Shown here piece after piece: positions 1 through 5,013 of a stretch of 5,013 nucleotides of DNA; the first letter of the stretch is position 1, and the number at the start of each line of letters is the position of its first letter. Location: positions 1 to 5,013 of the forward strand of contig CANQZS010000144.1 of NCBI GenBank assembly GCA_947628385.1, written 5' to 3'. The notes below the pieces were generated by a model that was not told the DNA's origin, ran no database searches, and was given only the letters and a program-made list of their open reading frames with translations. Origin of the DNA: an uncultured Clostridia bacterium (GTDB lineage Bacteria > Bacillota > Clostridia > Oscillospirales > Ruminococcaceae). The translations under genes and the position numbers were made by a program.

Positions 1-234
1 TTTTACGGCGGAATTCAGCACCGGAGTCAGGGGCGTTACAACGCTTGAAACGATCGAGCCTTCTATTGAAGAAGCGCTGTAACCGTAAATGGAAAGTATC
101 TCACCGAATTTGACGGCATACTCGTCCGCCATAAGCGCGGTTTGAGTTGCCACACGGGAAGTAAACAGCAGCTTGTCGTTTTCAAAGCCGCCGAGTACGA
201 TATTGGTATTTCCTGCATCTACGGTAAAGATCAT
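1..234 (-). CDS. coaX: Type III pantothenate kinase, N-terminal part (cut by the left window edge)
   Basis: This enzyme phosphorylates pantothenate with ATP, the first step of coenzyme A synthesis, in the cytoplasm. Only the first 78 codons are in the window; full-length CoaX is usually about 255-260 residues. The N-terminus reads MIFTVDAGNTNIVLGGF. This matches the family's first phosphate-binding motif (D-x-G-N-T-N, here D6 to N11) of the ASKHA fold, with D6 the expected catalytic/metal-binding aspartate. A second family-like stretch, ADEYAVKFGEIL, follows at about residues 39-50. The ATG at 234 is supported by a GAGGAG ribosome binding site at 241-246, six bases upstream. A consensus promoter lies at 274-302, so the gene probably starts its own transcript rather than depending on the transporter gene 97 nt upstream. 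The family call is firm. Whether the rest of the gene is intact cannot be seen. Confidence 0.93.
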   Translation of the reverse strand, partial: MIFTVDAGNTNIVLGGFENDKLLFTSRVATQTALMADEYAVKFGEILSIYGYSASSIEGSIVSSVVTPLTPVLNSAVK

Positions 235-273
235 TTTCTGCTCCTCGCTTTCGTTTCCGTTATTGCCGAGATA

Positions 274-302
274 ATTATATATGCTGAACAGGCTGATGTC
301 AA
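274..302 (-). promoter_or_regulatory. Consensus sigma-70/SigA promoter for coaX
   Basis: On the minus strand the -35 box TTGACA (297-302) and the -10 box TATAAT (274-279) both match the consensus exactly, with the optimal 17-bp spacer. Transcription would start near 267 and give a leader of about 33 nt before the coaX ATG at 234. The 25-30 bases upstream of the -35 box (about 303-330) are AT-rich with a TATATATATA run, resembling an UP element. The match is seen directly; promoter activity is inferred. Confidence 0.85.
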
Positions 303-331
303 GCAGATTTTATATATATATTTTGAACAAT

Positions 332-1420
332 TTATTCCGCGGCTGTCTGCCTGCCGCAGATCTTTTCCCGCATAAGAACATAGATCACCGACATCAGCGG
401 TACGCCCAGAAGTATGCCTGCCGTGCCGCCGATACCCGCTCCGAGAAGTATTGCAAGAAATACCAGCAGCGGCGGTATGCCGAGACTTTTTCCCACTATC
501 CTCGGATAGATAAGGTTATTCTCCAGCTGCTGCAAAACTATTATGAATACAACGAACCATACCGCGTCCAGAGGCTTTATCAGGAACAGCAGGAACGCCG
601 ACGGAACTGTCCCTATTATCGCTCCCACCAGCGGTATAAGAGCGGTAACTCCTATTATGGTGCTTTTAAGGAGCGCATATTCAAATCCGAAAAGCTTCAT
701 TCCGCCAAAGCATAATACCCCTAATATAACAGCCTCCGTAAGCTGCCCCACAACAAATCTGCTGAATGTGGAAAATACGAGTCTGTAGCCTCGTTTCAGC
801 CTGTCATAATATTTTCCCGCAAAGCATTTTGCCATAGCCGATACCGCACAGCGTATGCTTTGCTTGCTGATAAGGATATATATCGAAAGCACAAAGCCTA
901 TCAGAAGATCCACCGCTCCGCCGATCATATCGGCAGTCTTGGAATATGCGGATCCAAGCATGGCGGGAAGCTTTTGTCCGATACCCTCCAGAGCCTTTCT
1001 CAGAGCCGCAAAAAAGCCGAAGCTGTCCTTGTCCTCAAGCACGCTGCAATATTTCAGAAAATTCTCATAATAGCGATCCGCATTGCTCAGGAACAGCCTT
1101 ACGCTCGCCGCGAGCTGAGGGATTATTATCCAGACTATTCCCGTAATAAGCGCAAGCAAAAGAATGTATGCCGTTCCTACGGAAACTATCGAAGCGGTGC
1201 GGTCGCTTGCGTTCCTGAATTTTTTTATGAATAATTTTCTTATCGAGCACACCGGCATATTCATTACAAAAGCAATTGCAGCGCCGATAAATACCGGCAT
1301 CAGCAGATCCGCCGTCCGCGAGATCATTCCCATAAAAAATTCCGGCTTCACCGCAGCCGCCACTGCCGCCGCTGCAAGAAACGCCGTTATTATCACGGTC
1401 TTTACAGCTCGCTTGTCCAT
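332..1420 (-). CDS. AI-2E/PerM family transporter (multi-pass membrane permease)
   Basis: A 362-residue polytopic membrane protein of the AI-2E transporter family (PF01594; relatives include E. coli TqsA and PerM and B. subtilis YtvI). Hydrophobic segments lie at about residues 7-24, 38-57, 78-101, 166-186, 224-243, 252-282 (probably two passes or one long one), 284-300 and 316-350. The soluble loop at about 102-160 matches the family's extracytoplasmic region. The C-terminal family signature is clear: QQLENN at 298-303, then YPRIVGKSLGIPP and a glycine-rich GAGIGGTAGILLGVPL. The length suits the family. The start at 1420 is chosen because GAGGGGAG (1429-1436) sits 8 nt upstream. In-frame upstream starts (ATG at 1480, TTG at 1519) lack a ribosome binding site and would add a non-hydrophobic tail. 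Members export signals such as AI-2 or act as Na+/H+ antiporters; the substrate here cannot be read from sequence. The gene has its own promoter at 1571-1598. Confidence 0.9.
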   Translation of the reverse strand: MDKRAVKTVIITAFLAAAAVAAAVKPEFFMGMISRTADLLMPVFIGAAIAFVMNMPVCSIRKLFIKKFRNASDRTASIVSVGTAYILLLALITGIVWIIIPQLAASVRLFLSNADRYYENFLKYCSVLEDKDSFGFFAALRKALEGIGQKLPAMLGSAYSKTADMIGGAVDLLIGFVLSIYILISKQSIRCAVSAMAKCFAGKYYDRLKRGYRLVFSTFSRFVVGQLTEAVILGVLCFGGMKLFGFEYALLKSTIIGVTALIPLVGAIIGTVPSAFLLFLIKPLDAVWFVVFIIVLQQLENNLIYPRIVGKSLGIPPLLVFLAILLGAGIGGTAGILLGVPLMSVIYVLMREKICGRQTAAE

Positions 1421-1564
1421 TACAGCGTCTCCCCTCGTTACATAATTTAACGTAATTTCCGTATCCGGAAAAATATTCATTGTCAATATTATATGCCTGC
1501 TCCGATAACAGGTATTCAAGGCAGGTTATGGTTCTGCGGGAATATAATTCCTGCGCGGCAAAGG
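1421..1564 (-). other. Long 5' leader of the transporter gene with two small inverted repeats
   Basis: If transcription starts near 1564, the transporter mRNA has about 144 untranslated nt. Two self-complementary elements lie in it. The first is an 8-bp imperfect repeat, arms 1536-1543 and 1547-1554 separated by ATA, with one G-U pair in the RNA. The second is a 6-bp hairpin TTTCCG/CGGAAA around a GATA tetraloop on the minus strand (1456-1471). The second lies about 36 nt before the start codon and is clear of the ribosome binding site. I recognise no known riboswitch class. Plain chance or an operator are equally possible. A second TATAAT occurs at 1488-1493 but has no good -35 box. The rest of the stretch holds nothing I can name. 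Confidence 0.4.
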
Positions 1565-1570
1565 CTTGTC

Positions 1571-1598
1571 ATTATAAAGCTTGATAAAATATTCACAA
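1571..1598 (-). promoter_or_regulatory. Probable promoter of the transporter gene
   Basis: On the minus strand a perfect -10 box TATAAT (1571-1576) is preceded by a 16-bp spacer and a -35 box TTGTGA (1593-1598, four of six consensus bases). The predicted start is near 1564. An alternative minus-strand -35, TTGTCA at 1608-1613, would overlap the -35 box of the divergent operon promoter, but its best -10 (TATTTT, 1586-1591) is weaker. Activity is inferred from sequence only. Confidence 0.6.
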
Positions 1599-1606
1599 AA
1601 AGTTAA

Positions 1607-1635
1607 TTGACAAAATTTCCGCACAGTGATATTAT
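1607..1635 (+). promoter_or_regulatory. Sigma-70/SigA promoter of the T-box-ilvB-cimA operon
   Basis: The -35 box TTGACA (1607-1612) is a perfect match, followed by a 17-bp spacer and the -10 box TATTAT (1630-1635, five of six). The start would be near 1642, about 14 nt before the base of Stem I of the T-box leader, which is the expected arrangement. Its -35 box is 8 bp from the -35 box of the divergent transporter promoter. Confidence 0.8.
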
Positions 1636-1655
1636 GTATAACAATATGTGCAAAT

Positions 1656-1945
1656 GCTTTGATGAGGAGCAAAACGGCATGCAAAATTCACAGAGAGCTG
1701 TCGTCGGGAGCAATTTATAAATTTTCTCCCAAGGTGCAAGACAGCAATTTTCAGCCGATAATATATCACCTCGGAGCTTTCCGCCGAACAGCAGCTTCTA
1801 AGTAGGACGGAACGGGATCCTCCCGTTACAGTGGCACACGTTGTCTGACGTGAACGAGCGCGGCTTTATCATGCCGAATAAGAGTGGTACCGTGGAAGTT
1901 TATGCTTTCACCTCTTGGATCTTTTCATGAGGTGAAAGCTTTTTT
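1656..1945 (+). promoter_or_regulatory. T-box riboswitch leader (tRNA-sensing), probable isoleucine specifier
   Basis: T-box leaders bind a cognate tRNA and allow read-through only when it is uncharged. Stem I base: GCTTT (1656-1660) and GAGG (1664-1667), flanking a GAT bulge, pair with CCTC (1769-1772) and GGAGC (1773-1777). Next, CGGC (1675-1678) pairs with GCCG (1754-1757). The canonical AGAGAG (1692-1697) runs into GCTGTC (1697-1702), which pairs with GACAGC (1740-1745). A GGTG motif (1733-1736) suits the distal tRNA-elbow contact. The lower internal loop holds the specifier. ATC (1765-1767), followed by an unpaired A and then the basal helix, fits an isoleucine codon. Further hairpins are AACGGGA/TCCCGTT (1811-1827) and CACGT/ACGTG (1837-1852). 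The T-box motif GAGTGGTACCGTGG spans 1882-1895. In the antiterminator, AAGAG (1880-1884) pairs with CTCTT (1912-1916), GTGGAAG (1892-1898) pairs with CTTTCAC (1905-1911), and the bulge TGGTACC (1885-1891) offers UGGU to a tRNA ending ACCA. The T-box call is firm; the Ile assignment is less so. Confidence 0.95.
1904..1945 (+). terminator. Rho-independent terminator of the T-box leader
   Basis: An 11-bp perfect stem GCTTTCACCTC (1904-1914) with GAGGTGAAAGC (1929-1939), a 14-nt loop, and six T (1940-1945). Its 5' arm overlaps the 3' strands of the antiterminator (1905-1916), so the two structures exclude each other. Charged tRNA leaves the terminator to form; uncharged tRNA stabilises the antiterminator. 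It ends 33 nt before the ilvB start. Confidence 0.95.
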
Positions 1946-1978
1946 ATTTGCAAATTTTTATTAAGGGAGATATTTAAA

Positions 1979-3655
1979 ATGATCTTGGACGGCTCACGAA
2001 TAATTCTTGAATGTCTTTTGGAACAGGGAGCGGATACCGTGTTCGGCTATCCCGGAGGCGCAGTGCTGAATATTTACGACGCGCTTTACGAATATTCAGA
2101 CAGGATAACACATATCCTCACATCTCATGAACAGGGAGCTTCACACGCCGCAGACGGATACGCGCGTTCGACCGGAAAAACCGGCGTCGTGATCGCGACC
2201 TCCGGTCCGGGCGCAACAAACCTTGTTACCGGTCTTGCAACAGCTTATATGGACAGTATCCCCATAGTGGCTATAACCGGAAACGTTACAACAGACCTGT
2301 TAGGTCTTGACAGCTTTCAAGAGGTAGACATAACCGGCATCACCATGCCGATAACCAAGCACAATTATATCGTAAAGGACGTCACAAAGCTTGCAGACGC
2401 TATAAGGAACGCTTTCTTTATCGCAAACGACGGGCGCAAAGGTCCCGTGCTGATAGATATTCCCAAGGACATCACAGCGGCAAAATGCGAATATACTCCG
2501 CAGGCTCCCAAAGCGCACAGCTATGAAGTGGACGAGGACGAAATTGCCGAAGCGGTAAAGATCATAAACGAGTCTGAAAAGCCGTTTATCTATGCGGGCG
2601 GCGGCGTAGTTTCCTGCGATGCCGCAGATGAGCTTGCAGAATTTGCAGAGCTTATCGACGCTCCTGTCTCGCTTTCACTTATGGGACAATGCGCGTTTGA
2701 TAATTCCAGCGAACGTTATACGGGCATGATGGGTATGCACGGCACAAAGACCTCCTCTCTTGCGCTTACTCATTGCGACCTGCTTATAGTGCTCGGTTCG
2801 AGATTTTCCGATCGCGTCACCTGCTCGGCGCAGAGCTTCCAAAACGCTATGGGAAATGCAAGGATCCTCCATATCGACATAGATCCTGCCGAGGTGAACA
2901 AAAATATCCCCGCAAATTACAGGATCTGCGGGAATGTAGAGCTTGTTCTCCAAAAGCTCAATAAGGCAATAAATAAGAAAGACCATTCCGAATGGCTGAA
3001 ACAGATAGCAGAGTGGAAAAAGGAATATCCCCTTTCGCAGGTCTCAGAAAATCCCGACGACGTTCTCCCCAAAGATGTAATAGAAGCTCTTGACGAGCTT
3101 ACTCACGGCGAAGCGATAATTTCCACCGAGGTGGGACAGCATCAGATGTGGACGGCGGAATTCTACAATTTCCGCAAGCCGAGGTGCTTTGCTTCCTCAG
3201 GCGGTCTGGGAACTATGGGCTACGGTCTGGGCGCGGCAATAGGCTGCAAAGTGGGAAATCCCGACAAAACCGTAGTAAACTGTGCCGGAGACGGAAGCTT
3301 CTATATGAATATGAACGAGCTTACCACTCTTGCAAAATATCAGCTTCCGGTCATTGAGCTTGTGTTCAACAACAGCGTTCTCGGAATGGTTCGCCAGTGG
3401 CAGAAGCTTTTCTACGGCGGAAGATTCTCACAGACAACTCTTGAAAAGCCTACCGACTTTGAGCTTCTTGGAAAGGCTATCGGAATTGAAGCCATGACCA
3501 TTTCAAAGAAAAGCGACATTCGTCCCGTTCTGGAAAAGGCGATCTCCTGTGGAAAGCCCGTGCTTATCAACTGCATTATCGGCAAGGACGTGAATGTTCT
3601 GCCAATGGTGCCGGCAGGAGCGTCCATAGCTGAACCAATACTTGAGATCAAGTGA
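1979..3655 (+). CDS. ilvB: Acetolactate synthase (acetohydroxyacid synthase), catalytic large subunit
   Basis: A cytoplasmic TPP-, Mg- and FAD-dependent enzyme. It condenses two pyruvates to 2-acetolactate (valine/leucine branch) or pyruvate with 2-oxobutyrate to 2-aceto-2-hydroxybutyrate (isoleucine branch). The 558 residues are the family length. The N-terminal pyrimidine-binding domain has FGYPGGA (22-28) and the catalytic glutamate E51 in SHEQGASHAADGYAR, then TSGPGATNLVTG. The central FAD-associated domain carries GMHGTKTSSLA (252-262) and LGSRFSDRVT (272-281). The C-terminal diphosphate domain has GDGSF (437-441) with metal ligands D438 and N465 (NN 464-465), then LGMVRQW (468-474). FAD-region motifs favour the anabolic enzyme over catabolic AlsS. 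The ATG at 1979 follows AAGGGAG (1963-1969) by nine bases and comes just after the T-box terminator. No ilvN follows; cimA starts 21 nt downstream, so the two are cotranscribed under T-box control. Some residues at known herbicide-contact positions differ from plant enzymes (see findings). Confidence 0.96.
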   Translation: MILDGSRIILECLLEQGADTVFGYPGGAVLNIYDALYEYSDRITHILTSHEQGASHAADGYARSTGKTGVVIATSGPGATNLVTGLATAYMDSIPIVAITGNVTTDLLGLDSFQEVDITGITMPITKHNYIVKDVTKLADAIRNAFFIANDGRKGPVLIDIPKDITAAKCEYTPQAPKAHSYEVDEDEIAEAVKIINESEKPFIYAGGGVVSCDAADELAEFAELIDAPVSLSLMGQCAFDNSSERYTGMMGMHGTKTSSLALTHCDLLIVLGSRFSDRVTCSAQSFQNAMGNARILHIDIDPAEVNKNIPANYRICGNVELVLQKLNKAINKKDHSEWLKQIAEWKKEYPLSQVSENPDDVLPKDVIEALDELTHGEAIISTEVGQHQMWTAEFYNFRKPRCFASSGGLGTMGYGLGAAIGCKVGNPDKTVVNCAGDGSFYMNMNELTTLAKYQLPVIELVFNNSVLGMVRQWQKLFYGGRFSQTTLEKPTDFELLGKAIGIEAMTISKKSDIRPVLEKAISCGKPVLINCIIGKDVNVLPMVPAGASIAEPILEIK

Positions 3656-3662
3656 GACACCT

Positions 3663-3670
3663 TAAGGAGG
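3663..3670 (+). promoter_or_regulatory. Strong ribosome binding site of cimA
   Basis: TAAGGAGG is a full match to the anti-Shine-Dalgarno sequence, six bases before the ATG at 3677. It lies in the 21-nt gap after the ilvB stop. It fixes the cimA start and implies efficient independent initiation in the shared transcript. Confidence 0.9.
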
Positions 3671-3676
3671 AAATTT

Positions 3677-5013
3677 ATGAAAATTCAGATATTTGATTCC
3701 ACGCTCCGCGACGGAGCACAGGGCGAAAGCGTGAATTTTTCCGTTGAGGATAAATTCAGCGTGATGAAAGCTCTTGACGAGTTCGGCATAGATTTTATCG
3801 AAGCGGGAAATCCGGCTTCAAATCCAAAGGATCTGGAATTTTTCAAAAGAGCCGAACAATCCCCCCCAAAACATTCAAAGCTCGTAGCTTTCGGATCAAC
3901 AAGACGGAAAAATATCTCCTGCGCAGATGACGCGAACCTTAACGCTCTTGCAGATACAAACGTAGAGTATGTTTCGGTTTTCGGCAAGAGCTGGGATCTT
4001 CACGCGACGGAAATTTTAGGCACTACTCTTGAAGAGAACCTTAACATGATCTCCGATACCGTAAAATATCTTACCGGAAAGGGCAAAAAGGTTTTCTTTG
4101 ACGCTGAGCATTTTTTTGACGGATATAAACGGAACCCTGAATATGCCCTGAAAACAATTTCAGCAGCCGAAAAAGCCGGAGCGTTTGAAATAATTTTATG
4201 CGATACCAACGGCGGCTGCTTCCCCGATGAGATCGCGGAAATTACCGCAAAAGCCGTTGAGACCGTAAAAATTCCCGTGGGGATACACTGTCATAACGAC
4301 ACCGGCTGCGCCGTGGCAAATTCCATAGCCGCAGTAAAAGCGGGAGCATTGCAGATCCAAGGAACAATGACCGGAATAGGCGAACGCTGCGGAAATACCA
4401 ATCTTTCCACCGTTATAGGGAATTTACAGGCAAAGCTCGGAAATGAATGTGTCCCGCAGGAAAATATCTCTCAGCTTACTCAGGTAACACGTCTTATTGC
4501 CGAGGTATGCAATATGAAGCTTGTGGGAACTATGCCGTTTGTGGGAAAAAGCGCATTTGCCCATAAAGGCGGTATGCACGCCGACGGCGTAAAGAAAAAT
4601 CCTATCAGCTTCGAGCATATCCCTCCCGAAGCAATAGGAAACAAACGAAATATTCTTTTATCCGAGGTAGCGGGACGTTCGGCGATCCTACAGAGAATAA
4701 ACGAGATCGCTCCCGAGCTTACAAAGGACAGTCCCGAAACGCAGTCTATTATCGATCTTTTAAAGGAAATGGAATTCAAGGGCTATCAATACGAAGCCGC
4801 AGAGGCTTCCTTTGAGCTTCTTGTAAAACAGTATCTCGGCATGACGGAAAATTTCTTTGACATAAGCTATTTTAAAATAATCGGAGAAAAAAGCGGCGAA
4901 ACTCAGAACCCGTCCTCAGCTATCGTAAAGGTAGCCGTCGGAGACAAAACGGAAATTGCCGCCGATGAGGGAGACGGTCCCGTAAACGCCATAGACAAGG
5001 CTCTTCGTCAGGC
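3677..5013 (+). CDS. cimA: (R)-citramalate synthase, 3' end cut by the window
   Basis: CimA condenses acetyl-CoA and pyruvate to (R)-citramalate, which downstream enzymes turn into 2-oxobutyrate, giving isoleucine without threonine. The frame stays open from ATG 3677 to the window end: 445 codons of an expected 520-540. The TIM-barrel DRE-type signature STLRDGAQGE spans residues 8-17 (R11, D12). Metal ligands are expected at D12, H204 and H206 (HCHND 204-208) and N240 (GERCGNTNL 235-243). The catalytic linker motif HKGGMHADG is at 296-304. The stretch from about 385 (YQYEAAEASFELL) leads into the C-terminal LeuA-type allosteric dimerisation domain, which is incomplete here. The SFELL and HKGGMHADG contexts, the GIDFIEAGNPASNPKD segment and pairing with ilvB favour citramalate synthase over 2-isopropylmalate synthase or homocitrate synthase; the substrate is inferred from family resemblance. 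Feedback inhibition by isoleucine is typical but untested here. A run of seven C at 3861-3867 leaves the frame intact. Confidence 0.92.
   Translation, partial: MKIQIFDSTLRDGAQGESVNFSVEDKFSVMKALDEFGIDFIEAGNPASNPKDLEFFKRAEQSPPKHSKLVAFGSTRRKNISCADDANLNALADTNVEYVSVFGKSWDLHATEILGTTLEENLNMISDTVKYLTGKGKKVFFDAEHFFDGYKRNPEYALKTISAAEKAGAFEIILCDTNGGCFPDEIAEITAKAVETVKIPVGIHCHNDTGCAVANSIAAVKAGALQIQGTMTGIGERCGNTNLSTVIGNLQAKLGNECVPQENISQLTQVTRLIAEVCNMKLVGTMPFVGKSAFAHKGGMHADGVKKNPISFEHIPPEAIGNKRNILLSEVAGRSAILQRINEIAPELTKDSPETQSIIDLLKEMEFKGYQYEAAEASFELLVKQYLGMTENFFDISYFKIIGEKSGETQNPSSAIVKVAVGDKTEIAADEGDGPVNAIDKALRQ

Noticed and set aside
339..357. GC-rich inverted repeat GCGGC/GCCGC at the end of the transporter gene, a possible terminator
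   Set aside because: Only 5 bp, inside the coding region, and followed on the minus strand by GGAATAAATTG with no U-tract. Not enough to call a terminator.
281..1445. Plus-strand open frames opposite the transporter gene (for example 281-715, 543-788, 860-1234)
   Set aside because: They lie antisense to a well-supported membrane protein gene, give low-complexity basic or Tyr/Arg-rich translations without known motifs, and lack ribosome binding sites.
1488..1493. Second TATAAT on the minus strand within the transporter leader
   Set aside because: No recognisable -35 hexamer at 15-19 bp spacing; the element at 1571-1598 is better.
1421..1519. Longer form of the transporter starting at TTG 1519 or ATG 1480
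   Set aside because: Neither start has a Shine-Dalgarno sequence, while GAGGGGAG lies 8 nt before the ATG at 1420. The extra residues do not resemble the family N-terminus.
1662..1805. Small open frame (ATG to TAG, 47 codons) inside the ilvB leader, possibly an attenuation leader peptide
   Set aside because: It overlaps the conserved Stem I helices of the T-box and the run of AGAGAG/GGTG motifs, has no separate ribosome binding site, and lacks a run of branched-chain codons beyond two ATA. The RNA structure explains the sequence better.
3412..4779. Minus-strand open frames opposite ilvB and cimA (for example 3412-3660, 3685-3987, 4480-4779)
   Set aside because: Antisense shadows of conserved genes, with no family resemblance and no plausible start signals.

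Overview
The window reads as a stretch of a low-to-mid-GC Firmicute chromosome, most likely a gut or rumen Clostridium-class bacterium of the Ruminococcus/Oscillospiraceae type. The reasons are strong AGGAGG-type ribosome binding sites, a T-box riboswitch, type III pantothenate kinase, and an isoleucine pathway that uses citramalate synthase. The genus is inferred from these traits; no marker gene is present. There are no mobile elements, CRISPR arrays, tRNAs or rRNAs.

Left half, minus strand. At the edge are the first 78 codons of coaX (type III pantothenate kinase, coenzyme A synthesis), running off the left end, with its own fully consensus sigma-70-type promoter (TTGACA-17-TATAAT). Upstream of it in the same orientation is a complete AI-2E/PerM-family membrane transporter gene of 362 codons. 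This gene has its own promoter near 1571-1598 and a leader of about 140 nt.

Centre, about 1421-1978: a divergent intergenic region. The minus-strand promoter of the transporter and the plus-strand promoter of the biosynthetic operon lie back to back, with their -35 boxes 8 bp apart. The plus-strand promoter feeds a roughly 300-nt T-box leader with a recognisable Stem I, a candidate ATC (isoleucine) specifier codon, a T-box antiterminator with a UGGU bulge, and a competing 11-bp intrinsic terminator.

Right half, plus strand: ilvB (acetolactate synthase catalytic subunit, complete) is followed after 21 nt by cimA ((R)-citramalate synthase, cut by the right end after 445 codons). CimA makes the precursor of 2-oxobutyrate from pyruvate and acetyl-CoA. 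IlvB condenses 2-oxobutyrate with pyruvate to give the isoleucine precursor, and pyruvate with pyruvate to give the valine/leucine precursor. The unit therefore looks like a threonine-independent isoleucine operon that is read through when uncharged tRNA-Ile accumulates. No ilvN lies between the two genes. I found no convincing undescribed system; the most informative signals are the T-box specifier, the operon pairing and the divergent promoter layout.
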